DNA of 64,000 nt, taken from contig CAVTFR010000009.1 in the NCBI GenBank assembly GCA_963734025.1, forward strand, positions 1 through 64,000. The letters are read 5' to 3'. The stretch's first letter is position 1. Every line of letters starts with the position of its first letter. Positions 56,067-64,000 of this stretch are shown piece after piece. The notes beneath the pieces are model-generated. The model searched no databases. It was not told the DNA's origin and saw nothing but the letters and a program-made list of their open reading frames with translations. The position numbers and the translations under genes were made by a program. Source of the stretch: JACVRW01 sp963734025 (GTDB lineage Bacteria; Actinomycetota; Thermoleophilia; Solirubrobacterales; Thermoleophilaceae).

Positions 56067-57308
56067 ATGCTGCGCGTCCTCCGTAACCGGGACTTCGGCC
56101 TGCTCTGGGTGGGGCAGGCCATCTCGCTCGTCGGCGACGGCATCTACCTGGTCGCGATCGCGTGGCTCGTGCTCGACATCTCGAACAAGCCGACGGCACT
56201 CGGCCTGGTGGGCCTCGCATGGACGCTGCCGATGGTCGCGTCGCTCCTGATCGCCGGCGTGCTCAGCGACCGCTTCGAGCGCCGCCGCCTGATGATCGGC
56301 GCCGACCTGCTGCGCTGCGCGGCGATTGCCTGCATCGCCGCACTGGCGCTCGCCGAGACCGCAGAGCTGTGGCAGGTGATCGCTCTGGTCGTCGTCTACG
56401 GGATCGGCCAGGCTCTCTTCCAGCCCGCCTTCTCGGCAGTCGTGCCGGACATCGTGCCGCGCGACGAGTTGCTGCAGGCGAACGCCGTGCGCGAGCTGGT
56501 GGAGCCGCTGGGGCTGCGCTTCGCCGGACCGGCGCTGGGCGGGCTGCTCATCGCCGTGTTCGGCGTGGGCGAGGCGTTCGTGGTCGATGCGGCCACCTTC
56601 GCCGTCTCCGCCGTGGCGGTGAGCCTCATGTCGAAGCAGCCGCCGCCGCGCGAGGAGACCGCAGGGATCCGGCGTGACCTGGTCGAGGGCTTCGCCTACG
56701 TGCGCGCGCACGCCTGGCTGTGGGCCACGCTCGCGGGCGCCGCGCTCTTCCTGCTCGTCACCTACGGGCCGGTGGAGGTGCTGCTTCCCTACATCATCAA
56801 GAACGAGCTCGGCGGCGATGCCTCCACATTCGGCACCGTGCTGGCGGTCGGCGGGCTCGGCTCGATAGCCGCCGCCGTGCTGCTCAGCGTCAGGGGGCTG
56901 CCGCGCCGGCACGTGACCTTCATGTGGTCGGCGTGGGCGGTGGGGGTCGGCATGGACATCGGCATCGCGCTGGCCGGCGCGGCGTGGCAGATGTGCATCC
57001 TCGCGTTCTTCTCGTTCGGGCTCGCGACGGCCGGGCTCCTGATCTGGAGCATGCTGGTTTACACGCTCGTGCCGGCCGAGATGCTGGGCCGGGTGTCGAG
57101 CCTCGACTGGTTCGTCTCGATCGGCCTGACCCCGGTGTCGTTCGCGCTCACCGGCCCGATTGCGGATGCCGTCGGCGCCCGTGAGACGCTCGCCGGAGCC
57201 GGGCTCCTGGGGCTGCTCACGTTCGGCTTCGTGTTCATCCCCGGCGTGCGCGACCCCGAGCGGACGCCGCTGCCCGACGGCAAGGCGCGGTTAGGCTCGG
57301 TGTCGTGA
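56067..57308 (+). CDS. MFS transporter (DHA3-type)
   Basis: A 413-residue protein with about 12 transmembrane helices: LRNRDFGLLWVGQAISLVGD, DRFERRRLMIGADLLRCAAI (MFS motif A), VDAATFAVSAVAVSLM, FMWSAWAVGVGMDIGIALAG. The RNRDFGLLW opening and RFERRRLMI motif match MFS_3/EntS-type efflux pumps. The substrate is unknown. Four bases overlap with the next gene. Confidence 0.88.
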   Translation: MLRVLRNRDFGLLWVGQAISLVGDGIYLVAIAWLVLDISNKPTALGLVGLAWTLPMVASLLIAGVLSDRFERRRLMIGADLLRCAAIACIAALALAETAELWQVIALVVVYGIGQALFQPAFSAVVPDIVPRDELLQANAVRELVEPLGLRFAGPALGGLLIAVFGVGEAFVVDAATFAVSAVAVSLMSKQPPPREETAGIRRDLVEGFAYVRAHAWLWATLAGAALFLLVTYGPVEVLLPYIIKNELGGDASTFGTVLAVGGLGSIAAAVLLSVRGLPRRHVTFMWSAWAVGVGMDIGIALAGAAWQMCILAFFSFGLATAGLLIWSMLVYTLVPAEMLGRVSSLDWFVSIGLTPVSFALTGPIADAVGARETLAGAGLLGLLTFGFVFIPGVRDPERTPLPDGKARLGSVS

Positions 57309-58447
57309 GACTCCGGCTCGGCACGGCTCTGCTCGCGGCGATGCTCATCGCCGCCGCGCCCGCGGCTGCCCGCGATCCGGGCCGCTGGATCCTCACCGGG
57401 TACAGCTCGGTGTCGAATTCCTACTGGCAGGGCGTCAGCTCACCGCCGGGCGCCCGCAATGTCTTCTTCAGCGGGCTGTCTCAGGGGCTCCATAGGACGG
57501 CCCCTTCGCTCGCCGAGCGGGCCGCGCTCGACCCGGCGATCCCGCCCGCGGTTGCGGCGGCGGAGGGCTACAACCACGTCGGCGACATCTCCTGGCACCG
57601 CGGCGAGGGCGGCCGTGTGCTGCTGCCGCTCGAATGCTTCACGCCGGGCGCTCCGAACGGCGGCAACAGCTGCGGCACCGGCTCGATCGGCGTGGCCGAC
57701 CCGGCGACGCTCGCCTTCCGCTACTACGTGAAGCTCGACCCGGCCGAGATCGCCAAGGCGATGTGGGTGGAGAGCTCGCCGGACGGGCGCCTGCTGTGGA
57801 CGTCGAGCGGGAGCGACCTGCTGGCGTACCGGGCCGCCGACGTGACCGCGGCTCGGGCCGCGCCCGGCGGAGCGCCGCTCCGCTCGGTCCGCCGGCTCGC
57901 CGGAGCGGTGCCGCCGAGCGGCGTGACCGGCGCCGCGTTCGTTCGCGGCCGGCTGCTCCTCGCGGGGGCGCGCGGCACCACCTATCAGGTGTGGTCGGTG
58001 GACACGCGGCGCGGGACCCGCCGGCTCGAGCTCGAGCTGCCGGGCGTGGAGGGCGAGGCGGAGGGGCTGCATGCCATGCGGCTCATGAACGGCCAGCTCC
58101 ACTGGCTGATCGCCCCGCTCGCGGTGCAGCCGACCTTCCCTCCGAGCGTGGCGCTCCTCCACTTCATGCGCGCGCGTGGGCGCCCGGGCCTGAGGCTCAG
58201 CGCGCGCGCGACGGCTGCGCAGACGAAGCGCCCGCGCATTTCGATCAAGGTCACGCGCCGTGGCCGGCCGGTCCCCAGGGCGGTCGTAACGCTCGCCGAC
58301 GCGGCGCGGCGCACCGACCGCGGCGGGCGCGTGACCTTGACGCCGCGCCTCGCGGTGCCGGGCAACTACGCGGCGGTCGCGCGCCGCGGCGGGCTGCGCG
58401 GCATCACGAAGCGCTTCCGCCTGGGTTTCGACGACCTGCCGCGCTAG
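57305..58447 (+). CDS. Secreted hypothetical beta-propeller-like protein
   Basis: A 380-residue exported protein: signal peptide MRLRLGTALLAAMLIAAAPA with AxA cut near 22. The middle has features of a lactonase-like/propeller protein (VGDISWHRGEGGRVLLPLEC, FTPGAPNGGNSCGTGSIGVA, SSPDGRLLWTSSGSDLLAYR) and a C-terminal Ig-like/beta domain (SIKVTRRGRPVPRAVVTLAD, TDRGGRVTLTPRLAVPGNYA). GTG start overlaps the MFS stop. Function unknown. Confidence 0.7.
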   Translation: MRLRLGTALLAAMLIAAAPAAARDPGRWILTGYSSVSNSYWQGVSSPPGARNVFFSGLSQGLHRTAPSLAERAALDPAIPPAVAAAEGYNHVGDISWHRGEGGRVLLPLECFTPGAPNGGNSCGTGSIGVADPATLAFRYYVKLDPAEIAKAMWVESSPDGRLLWTSSGSDLLAYRAADVTAARAAPGGAPLRSVRRLAGAVPPSGVTGAAFVRGRLLLAGARGTTYQVWSVDTRRGTRRLELELPGVEGEAEGLHAMRLMNGQLHWLIAPLAVQPTFPPSVALLHFMRARGRPGLRLSARATAAQTKRPRISIKVTRRGRPVPRAVVTLADAARRTDRGGRVTLTPRLAVPGNYAAVARRGGLRGITKRFRLGFDDLPR

Positions 58448-58800
58448 CCGGGCGGGTGCGAGAGCACGTTGACGACGCGGCCGCCCGGATCGCGAACCAT
58501 GAAGCGGCGAACGCCCCAGTCCTCGTCCCGCAGCTCGTAGACCACGTCGTGGCCGAGCGCAAGCGCGCGCGTGTGCACCGCGTCCACGTCATCGACCTCG
58601 ATCGATATGAAGGGATCGCGCCCCTGCTCGGCGTCGCGCTCGAAGACGCTGATCTGAGCGCTGCGATTCTCGGGTGAGGCCAAGGTTGCGATCCAGCCCA
58701 TGTCCATCGCGACCTCGAAGTCGAAGAGCCCGGCGTAGAACTCGCGCGCCGCGGCGGGATCGTCTTCGAACAGATTCGGGACCACTCGGCGGACGCCCAT
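58444..58800 (-). CDS. Glyoxalase/VOC-superfamily protein
   Basis: A 118-residue VOC-fold protein: VRRVVPNLFEDDPAAAREFY, LFDFEVAMDMGWIATLASPE, PFISIEVDDVDAVHTRALAL and RFMVRDPGGRVVNVLSH. Two beta-alpha-beta3 modules. The metal-binding residues are not complete, so antibiotic-binding or isomerase activity is uncertain. Five bases beyond the RpiB-like gene, same strand. Confidence 0.85.
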   Translation of the reverse strand: MGVRRVVPNLFEDDPAAAREFYAGLFDFEVAMDMGWIATLASPENRSAQISVFERDAEQGRDPFISIEVDDVDAVHTRALALGHDVVYELRDEDWGVRRFMVRDPGGRVVNVLSHPPG

Positions 58801-58804
58801 GGTG

Positions 58805-59242
58805 CTAGCCGATCTCGTCCACGTGGCGGACGTTCGCGACGTCGTCCTGCTCCGCGCTCGGCGGCGTCTCGAACCAGCCGTCGAGGATCTCGCCTAGCAC
58901 CGCCTCGCTCGTTGTGCGCAGCGAGAGCGCGAGCACGTTGGCGTCGTTCCAGGTGCGGGCGCCGCGGGCGGTCTCGGCGTCCGTGCAGAGCGCGGCCCGG
59001 ATCCCCGCGACCTTGTTGGCGGCGATGGAGGCGCCCGTGCCGGTCCAGCAGCAGACGATGCCCTGCTCGGCGCGGCCGTCGGCCACGTCGCGCGCGGCCG
59101 CCTCGCTCGCCCAGGCCCAGTCGTCGCGCTCCTCGTCGCTGAGCGCGCCGTGTGCGAGCGGCTCGTGCCCGCGCCGCCGGAGCTCGTCGACGACCGAGCC
59201 GGCGACGCCGGTGCGCTCGTCGGCGGCAACTGAGATTCGCAT
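58805..59242 (-). CDS. RpiB/LacA/LacB-family sugar-phosphate isomerase
   Basis: A 145-residue protein: ISVAADERTGVAGSVVDELR, EAAARDVADGRAEQGIVCCW, TGTGASIAANKVAGIRAALC and ARTWNDANVLALSLR. The CC-x-TG-x-G-x-S motif with catalytic Cys (64/65) is present. In typical RpiB the motif RxHNDANVL carries a His used in ring opening; here that position is Trp (RTWNDANVL). Catalysis or substrate may differ from ribose-5-phosphate isomerase. Confidence 0.82.
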   Translation of the reverse strand: MRISVAADERTGVAGSVVDELRRRGHEPLAHGALSDEERDDWAWASEAAARDVADGRAEQGIVCCWTGTGASIAANKVAGIRAALCTDAETARGARTWNDANVLALSLRTTSEAVLGEILDGWFETPPSAEQDDVANVRHVDEIG

Positions 59243-59264
59243 GCCTCCAGCCTAGTCTTGAGCC

Positions 59265-60113
59265 ATGCCCGAGTTGCCCGAGGTCGAGATCACGGCGCGC
59301 CGACTGACGCGCGGGCTTTCGGGTTCCCGTATCGAGTCGGTGCTCGCGCCGGGCATCAACGCGCTCAAGACCTTCGACCCGCCGCTCGACGCGCTCGTCG
59401 GCCGCGAGCCCGAGGGGGTCCGGCGGATCGGCAAGATGCTCGCGCTCGAGGCGGGCGACCTGACGCTCCTGATCCATCTGATGTCCGCCGGCAGGCTGCA
59501 GCTCTTCGACTCGCGCGCTTCGCTTCGCGACCGCGCTTCGCGCGTGCTCGTGCGGCTCGATGACGGCCGCGAGCTGCGCCTACGCGAGTTCGGCACGCAG
59601 CAGCGCGCCTGGGCCAAGCTGCTGCGCTCGGACGAGGTCGCCGCCGACGACGCGGTCGACGGGCTCGGCCCCGATGCCTTCCCGGCGCCGCCCGCCGAGG
59701 AGTTCGCGCGCCTGCTCGACCAGCCCCGCCACCTCCACCCGCTGCTGCGCGACCAGCGCACGATCGCCGGCATCGGGCGCTCCTGGGTCGACGAGCTGCT
59801 CTGGACCGCCCGCCTGTCGCCCTTCCAGAAGGGCTCGGACCTGGACGAGGACGAGCTCGAGACGCTGCGCGCCGCCTGCGACGAGGTGCTGGCCGGGGCG
59901 ATCGATCACTACGAGGACGTCATCGGAGACACCGTTCCTGACAAGCTGCCGATGCCGCTGCAAGTACACCGCCGCGCCGGCGAGGACTGCCCGCGCTGCG
60001 GGACCCGCATCGAAGCCATCCATTTCAAGGACTACGTCATGTGCTATTGCCCCGAAGAGCAGACCGGCGGCCGCGTGCTGAAGGACCGCCGGCTCTCGCG
60101 CCTTCTCAAATGA
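59265..60113 (+). CDS. Fpg/Nei-family DNA glycosylase
   Basis: A 282-residue glycosylase/AP-lyase: catalytic MPELPEVEITARRL (Pro2, Glu3), Lys57 in RRIGKMLALEAG, the H2TH region QRTIAGIGRSWVDELLWTAR and a complete zinc finger CPRCGTRIEAIHFKDYVM, C, then C with GGRVLKDRR. Repairs oxidised bases such as 8-oxoguanine or pyrimidines; Fpg versus Nei cannot be decided. The stop overlaps the peroxiredoxin start, pairing repair and peroxide removal. Confidence 0.93.
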   Translation: MPELPEVEITARRLTRGLSGSRIESVLAPGINALKTFDPPLDALVGREPEGVRRIGKMLALEAGDLTLLIHLMSAGRLQLFDSRASLRDRASRVLVRLDDGRELRLREFGTQQRAWAKLLRSDEVAADDAVDGLGPDAFPAPPAEEFARLLDQPRHLHPLLRDQRTIAGIGRSWVDELLWTARLSPFQKGSDLDEDELETLRAACDEVLAGAIDHYEDVIGDTVPDKLPMPLQVHRRAGEDCPRCGTRIEAIHFKDYVMCYCPEEQTGGRVLKDRRLSRLLK

Positions 60114-60562
60114 ACGAGGGAGACACCGCACCGGATTTCGAGCTGCCCAACCAGGACGGCGAGACCGTGAGCCTTTCGGCCCTGCGCGGCAAGCGGGTCG
60201 TCCTCTACTTCTACCCGAAGGCGAGCACGCCCGGCTGCACCACGCAGGCCTGCGGCGTGCGCGACCACCTGCCCGACTACGAGGGCGCGGGAGCGGTCGT
60301 GCTGGGTGTCTCACCGGATCCCGTCAAGATGATCAGGAAGTTCCACGACGACGAGGGGCTCAACTTCGACCTGCTGGGCGACGAGGATCACGCGGTCGCG
60401 GAGTCGTACGGGGTCTGGGTGGAGAAGTCGAAGTTCGGCAGGACGTATTGGGGCAACGAGCGCACGACATTCGTCATCGACGAGCAGGGCGTGATCCAGG
60501 CGATCCTGCGCAACGTCAAGCCGGCGGAGCACGACGAGCAGGTGCTCGCCGCCCTGGCCTGA
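60110..60562 (+). CDS. bcp: Bcp/PrxQ-type peroxiredoxin
   Basis: A 150-residue thiol peroxidase: GDTAPDFELPNQDGETVSLS, VVLYFYPKASTPGCTTQACG with peroxidatic Cys43 and resolving Cys48 five residues on, VVLGVSPDPVKMIRKFHDDE, ESYGVWVEKSKFGRTYWGNE and RTTFVIDEQGVIQAILRNVK. This spacing defines alpha2-type PrxQ. ATG 60110 overlaps the glycosylase stop. Scavenges organic hydroperoxide with thioredoxin. Confidence 0.93.
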   Translation: MNEGDTAPDFELPNQDGETVSLSALRGKRVVLYFYPKASTPGCTTQACGVRDHLPDYEGAGAVVLGVSPDPVKMIRKFHDDEGLNFDLLGDEDHAVAESYGVWVEKSKFGRTYWGNERTTFVIDEQGVIQAILRNVKPAEHDEQVLAALA

Positions 60563-60563
60563 G

Positions 60564-60889
60564 TCAGCCGACCGTCAGGGTGCCCTCCATGCCGGCGTCG
60601 GCGTGGTGACCTTGCCGGTCTTGGCGGAGAGCGCGGTCTGGTCGAACTCGAGCGCGCCGCTCGGGTGGGCAGAGAGCATCAGATTGGTGCCGGCGCCGTC
60701 GTCGCCGCTCTCTTCCTCGTCCGACCCGCCGCCGCGGTAGTAATACCCGCCGCCACCTTCGTTCGGGCTCTCGCCGTTTTGTGCGGCCACGCGGCCGGCC
60801 GGGCTCTCGTCCGGGTCGTCGCCGCAGCCCGCCCCGACGAGGGCGCACGCGGCCAGCACGGCGGCAAGCGATCCGGTTCGAACTCGCAT
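60564..60889 (-). pseudogene. Cupredoxin-type lipoprotein with deleted copper site
   Basis: The minus frame starts MRVRTGSLAAVLAACALVGA with lipobox VGAGC, has an acidic Gly-rich linker with GGGGYYYRGGG, then GALEFDQTALSAKTGKVT, the first strands of a small cupredoxin-like domain. The expected copper-binding middle is missing. The sequence jumps, with a frameshift, to HADAGMEGTLTVG, the C-terminal end (His and Met ligands), read in another frame to 60564. In the first frame it ends at 60575. Decayed by an internal deletion. Confidence 0.6.
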
Positions 60890-60928
60890 CTCATCGGCTT
60901 GTACGCAGCCGCCGCTGGCGCGGATCGC

Positions 60929-61624
60929 TCAGTAGATCAGCTTGCCCTGAAGCACAGGCGCCCCGCGCTCCGACCCGGGTTCGAGTCGCGTGACCACGAT
61001 CTGGTGGTAGTCGCCGGGGGTGACCGCGGCCGTAAGCTCGGCCGCCGCGCGGCCGTCGGGGCGTGCCTTGAAGCTGCCGCCGCTCACCCAACGGCCGTCC
61101 GTGCGGACGCACCAGAGCTCGTACAGCTCGCCCTCGCCGGGCAGCCTGCGGGCGTTGAGCGACACGTGCGTGCCGGCGTCGACGGAGGTGAGCCAGGCCG
61201 TCGCGCGCGCGTCGGCGGCCGCACCGCGACCCTTCAGGGACGAGCTCGCATAGGCGCTGTCCTCGGCGCCGCCGCCGACCAGCAGCACGACCAGTCCGAC
61301 GAGCAGCGCGGCCGCGACCCCGGAGGCGGCGGCCAGCACGGGCACGCGCCGCCATCTCGGCGCGGCTCTCCGCGCGGGCTCCTGCCGCTCGCGCACGAAG
61401 CGGTCGAGCACGATCTCCTCGAGCTCCGGCGAGAGCTCCGGGGGCGGGACGTCTCCCGGCTCGATCGCGTCGAGCAGCGCCGGCAGGCCGGCCAGCTTGC
61501 GTTCCTCGCGGGCGCACTGCGGGCAGCTCTCGAGGTGGAGCTGCATCTCCTGCATCTCCGCGGGCTCGAGCGATCCGAGGATGTAGCCGCCGAGCAGGTC
61601 GCCGTGGGTGTGGCAGCCGGTCAC
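60929..61624 (-). CDS. Anti-sigma factor (RskA-like, zinc-type)
   Basis: A 231-residue anti-sigma factor. The N-terminus has the zinc anti-sigma motif HLESCPQC (His30, Cys34, Cys37) in a helical domain with GDLLGGYILGSLEPAE. One transmembrane helix lies at about 95-117 (LAAASGVAAALLVGLVVLLV). An extracytoplasmic RskA-like sensing domain follows, with LPGEGELYELWCVRTDGRWV. GTG start overlaps the sigma gene stop (GTGA), a typical sigma/anti-sigma pair. Confidence 0.9.
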   Translation of the reverse strand: MTGCHTHGDLLGGYILGSLEPAEMQEMQLHLESCPQCAREERKLAGLPALLDAIEPGDVPPPELSPELEEIVLDRFVRERQEPARRAAPRWRRVPVLAAASGVAAALLVGLVVLLVGGGAEDSAYASSSLKGRGAAADARATAWLTSVDAGTHVSLNARRLPGEGELYELWCVRTDGRWVSGGSFKARPDGRAAAELTAAVTPGDYHQIVVTRLEPGSERGAPVLQGKLIY

Positions 61625-62169
61625 CGCTCGACCTCCATCTCGTCGAGGATCAGCCGCAGGGTCTGAAGCGCGTAGTAGGCGCGACTCTTGGCCGTGCCGA
61701 GCGGAATGCCCTTGCGCTCCGCGATCTCGCGCAGGCTGAGCCCGCTCCAGTGAGCGAGCCTGATCACCTCGCGGTGCTCCGGTGACAGCCGCGAGAGCGC
61801 CGCGGCCACCTGCCAGCGCAGCACGGCCTGCTCGAGCTCGCGGTCGAGCTCCTCGGGCGGCTTCTCCTCCTCGGTGGGTGCCAACCCCGGCCGCACCGAG
61901 GCGCGCCGGCGCGCGTCCACGATGCGGTTGCGCGCGATGGCGTAGAGCCACGTTCGCACGCTTGCCTTGGTGGGGTCGTAGTCCTGAGCATGTCTCCAGA
62001 GCCTCGCAAAGACGTCCTGCACTATCTCCTCGGCGAGCTCGCGGTCGCCGAGCGCGTTGCAGGCAAAGCCGAACAGCTCACCCGCGTAGCGGCGGTACAG
62101 CTCGCGCAGCTCCTCGCCGCTCTGATCGTGTGGAATGCGCTCCACGAGGCGGGCGTCGCTGGCGGCCAT
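61621..62169 (-). CDS. ECF-type RNA polymerase sigma factor (SigK/SigM-like)
   Basis: A 182-residue sigma factor: region 2 LRELYRRYAGELFGFACNAL, ELAEEIVQDVFARLWRHAQD and TWLYAIARNRIVDARRR; region 4 LSPEHREVIRLAHWSGLSLR, EIAERKGIPLGTAKSRAYYA. It is followed in the same operon by its RskA-type anti-sigma factor, so it is probably held at the membrane until a signal. Different from the sigma at 1808, which lacks a zinc anti-sigma partner. ATG 62169 is used. Confidence 0.93.
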   Translation of the reverse strand: MAASDARLVERIPHDQSGEELRELYRRYAGELFGFACNALGDRELAEEIVQDVFARLWRHAQDYDPTKASVRTWLYAIARNRIVDARRRASVRPGLAPTEEEKPPEELDRELEQAVLRWQVAAALSRLSPEHREVIRLAHWSGLSLREIAERKGIPLGTAKSRAYYALQTLRLILDEMEVER

Positions 62170-62249
62170 CCGCCCCGTTATACGCGCCCTTGGGGCCGGC
62201 GGTTCGCGAGGGCGGCGCATCTGGCGCGTGCCCCCTTACCTTTCTCCGG

Positions 62250-63308
62250 GTGCAGACGGCCGGCCTGGGCGATTCGTTTCAGTCCTTCTTCGACGCGGTC
62301 GAGGACTTCTTCTCGAACCTCGCGTCGGTCCGGCCCGTGCCGTTTCTGCTCGCGCTGGTGCTGTTCACGATCTACCTGACGCTGCGCGCCCGGGCGAGCT
62401 TCAACATCCTGCGCGCCGCGTATCCCACCGAGCGTTTCCACTTCCGCGAGATCTGGGGCGCGTACTTCGCCGGCTACGGCTTCAACGCCGTGATCCCGGC
62501 GCGCGGCGGCGACGTCGTCCGCCTCTTCCTCACGAAGACGTCGATACCGAACTCGAGCTACCCGGCGGTCGCGGCGAGCTTCGTCGTCGAGCTCGGCTTC
62601 GACCTCGCGATGGGCTCGCTGATCCTGATCTTCGCCTTCACCCAGGGGGTGTTCCCGAAGCCGCCGGACTTCGCGAAGCTGAACGCCTTCGACCTCTCCT
62701 TCTTCGCACAGAACCCGGAGCTGACGCTCTTCGTCGTCACGCTGCTCGGGGTGGGCGGGATGGTGGCGTTCGCGCTCCTGAGCGCGCGGGCGATCGCCTT
62801 CTGGGAGCGCATCCGCCAGGGCCTCACGATCCTGCAGGACCGCGAGCGCTACCTCCGTGAGGTCTTCGCCGTCCAGTTCGCCGGCTGGTGCTTTCGCTTC
62901 GCGGCCTTCTGGATGCTCTTGGAGGCCTTCAACGTGGGCGGCTCGGTCAAGAACGTGCTGCTCGTCCTCGGAGTGAACGCGGTGTCCGCCGCCGTGCCGT
63001 TCACCCCCCAGGGGGCGGGCGTGCAGCAGGCGCTGCTGACGCAGGTGTTCGCCGGCACGGCTACCGGTGCAACGGTGGCCGCCTACTCCGTGGGACAGCA
63101 GATCGCGATCGGCGCGCTCACCTTCGGCATCGGCTTCACGGCCCTCGTCTTCATCTTCCGCGTGCGCAGCTTCAAGGAGGTGATCGCCCGCGGTAAGGAG
63201 GACCGGGCCAGCGAGAAGGGCGGAGCCGCCGGCGAAGAGCCGGGGGTGGACGAAGAGCCTGCCGGCGCTAGGTCCCGAAGCCCTCGCGCGCCTCGCGCAC
63301 GAGAATGA
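62250..63308 (+). CDS. LPG-synthase-type flippase-like membrane protein
   Basis: A 352-residue protein of the lysylphosphatidylglycerol-synthase TM (UPF0104/AglD2) family. It has about eight transmembrane helices: VPFLLALVLFTIYLTLRARA, YFAGYGFNAVIPARGGDVVR (conserved G-N..P.R.G), LVVLLGVGGMVAFALL, VFAVQFAGWCFRFAAFWMLL and VNAVSAAVPFTPQGAGVQQA. A charged Lys/Glu tail follows. It lacks the synthetase domain. Probably a lipid flippase. GTG start at 62250. Confidence 0.87.
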   Translation: MQTAGLGDSFQSFFDAVEDFFSNLASVRPVPFLLALVLFTIYLTLRARASFNILRAAYPTERFHFREIWGAYFAGYGFNAVIPARGGDVVRLFLTKTSIPNSSYPAVAASFVVELGFDLAMGSLILIFAFTQGVFPKPPDFAKLNAFDLSFFAQNPELTLFVVTLLGVGGMVAFALLSARAIAFWERIRQGLTILQDRERYLREVFAVQFAGWCFRFAAFWMLLEAFNVGGSVKNVLLVLGVNAVSAAVPFTPQGAGVQQALLTQVFAGTATGATVAAYSVGQQIAIGALTFGIGFTALVFIFRVRSFKEVIARGKEDRASEKGGAAGEEPGVDEEPAGARSRSPRAPRARE

Positions 63309-63546
63309 CGGCCTCGGGGAACATCAGGCGCATCGCCTGGAGCAGGTCCTGGGACTGCTGCTCCGCGTTGCCCTGAAGGTTCATCCGGGCGAGGCCCGCG
63401 ACCGTCATGTCGACCGCCAGCTTGATGGCGTTGTCGGCCCACGCGACCTTCTGGGCGCCCTGCATCTGCGACGCGAACTCCTCCATGCGACGGCGGAGCT
63501 CGTCGGGGTCACCGAACAGGCCGCCGAAGGGATCTTCAGAAGACAT
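63268..63546 (-). CDS. Hypothetical protein
   Basis: A 92-residue protein: DPFGGLFGDPDELRRRMEEF, ASQMQGAQKVAWADNAIKLA, VDMTVAGLARMNLQGNAEQQ and LLQAMRLMFPEAVILVREAR. Helical, with a hydrophobic helix from about residue 30. It overlaps the end of the flippase gene by 41 bases on the other strand. Resembles small proteins in Solirubrobacterales genomes; no function. Confidence 0.55.
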   Translation of the reverse strand: MSSEDPFGGLFGDPDELRRRMEEFASQMQGAQKVAWADNAIKLAVDMTVAGLARMNLQGNAEQQSQDLLQAMRLMFPEAVILVREAREGFGT

Positions 63547-63566
63547 GCCCCAAGGTTAGGGAACGT

Positions 63567-64000
63567 TCAGCGTTCCCACGAGACGCCGTGATCGCCCAGG
63601 AAGTTGAGGAACGCGACCGGGTCGAAGGCCGCCGCCGGCCCGAGCGCTCCGGCGCGGTCGTATCCCTCCGCGCTCAGCAGCGTGGCGGCGTGAACGAGGA
63701 TCACCGCCGTGAGCCCGTAGACGTCCGTTCCGCGCGCAACGGCTCGGCTCTTGCGGCCGTCCCGGGAGCGCGCCTCGGCCACGACGGTCCAGGCGGCGGC
63801 CCGTCGCTCGTCTTCGGGCGGGCCCTCGGGCAGCACGCCGACGGCCTGCTGGAGCAGGCCGCGCAGCGGGGTGCGCAATGCCAGCTGTAGGCCCGGCTGC
63901 AGGTAGGGCAGGAGCGCGGCCCCGATGGCGATCGGCACAACGGTCCGCGCGCTGAGCAGCGATACGACGCGGCGTGTCTCGGTATGGCGCGGAACCGTGA
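63567..64000 (-). CDS. Saccharopine-dehydrogenase-like oxidoreductase, C-terminal part (partial)
   Basis: The open frame runs to the window edge. It reads RTVVPIAIGAALLPYLQPGL, QLALRTPLRGLLQQAVGVLP, EGPPEDERRAAAWTVVAEAR and ARGTDVYGLTAVILVHAATL, the C-terminal catalytic half of saccharopine dehydrogenase/trans-acting enoyl-reductase proteins. The NAD(P)-binding half lies outside the window. The stop at 63567 is real. A 20-base gap separates it from the gene at 63268-63546. Confidence 0.75.
   Translation of the reverse strand, partial: TVPRHTETRRVVSLLSARTVVPIAIGAALLPYLQPGLQLALRTPLRGLLQQAVGVLPEGPPEDERRAAAWTVVAEARSRDGRKSRAVARGTDVYGLTAVILVHAATLLSAEGYDRAGALGPAAAFDPVAFLNFLGDHGVSWER

Overview
The window is high-GC, densely packed bacterial chromosome that uses many GTG starts and 4-base stop/start overlaps. 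It looks actinobacterial, most likely the deep-branching Thermoleophilia (Solirubrobacterales-like). Supporting signs are a Streptomyces-type gas-vesicle cluster (gvpO/A/F/G/J/L/S/K-like, no gvpN), a fused E2-E1 2-oxoglutarate dehydrogenase, an HD-domain/LuxR regulator, and leaderless-looking promoters. The assignment is inferred from gene content, not from a marker gene.

Layout. 0-0.4 kb: wreck of an IS3-type transposase. 0.5-12.3 kb: a stress and envelope island. It has two tiny CsbD-like proteins, an ECF sigma / small protein / MscS operon, a second MscS-related membrane protein and a long same-strand gas-vesicle operon (3.8-12.0 kb). That operon opens with seven accessory genes (SRPBCC protein, charged low-complexity proteins, two tiny amphipathic or membrane peptides, an acidic repeat protein), followed by gvpA, F, G, O, J, L, S, a third gvpF/L and gvpK. 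A GlsB/YeaQ-type membrane protein closes the island. Five genes or operons here carry GTTT-N13-16-GGG(T/A)A(T/G)-like motifs resembling general-stress (sigB-type) promoters, one of them inside the gas-vesicle operon.

12.3-15.4 kb is scrambled: a decayed flavin-reductase-fold gene, an HD/LuxR regulator without its N-terminus, a truncated XRE/ImmA-type gene and tRNA-Asp. 15.4-22.8 kb has a SnoaL-kinase fusion with a methyltransferase, a GH16-like protein and a UlaG-type metallo-hydrolase. It also holds a gene graveyard (RTX fragment, GH3 fragment, gutted gamma-carbonic-anhydrase-like gene) and an SDR, followed by a TetR/DMT-transporter divergent pair with two clear operators. 22.8-64 kb is mostly housekeeping and metabolic: 2-oxoglutarate dehydrogenase, citrate synthase, metF, moaA/MOSC, a GH31 glycosidase, a PHP-glycosyltransferase fusion, a DEAD-box helicase/PPIase/thioredoxin-like run, Fpg/Nei glycosylase with Bcp peroxiredoxin, an ECF sigma/anti-sigma pair and a flippase-like membrane protein.

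Several genes are interrupted by exactly one extra base (acidic repeat protein, TetR, a lipoprotein), and others carry deletions. Either the sequence has indel errors or the genome is losing genes; read data would decide. The strongest candidates for something undescribed are the accessory half of the gas-vesicle operon with its stress-type promoters, the E2-E1 fusion with two intact lipoyl domains, and the PHP-glycosyltransferase fusion.
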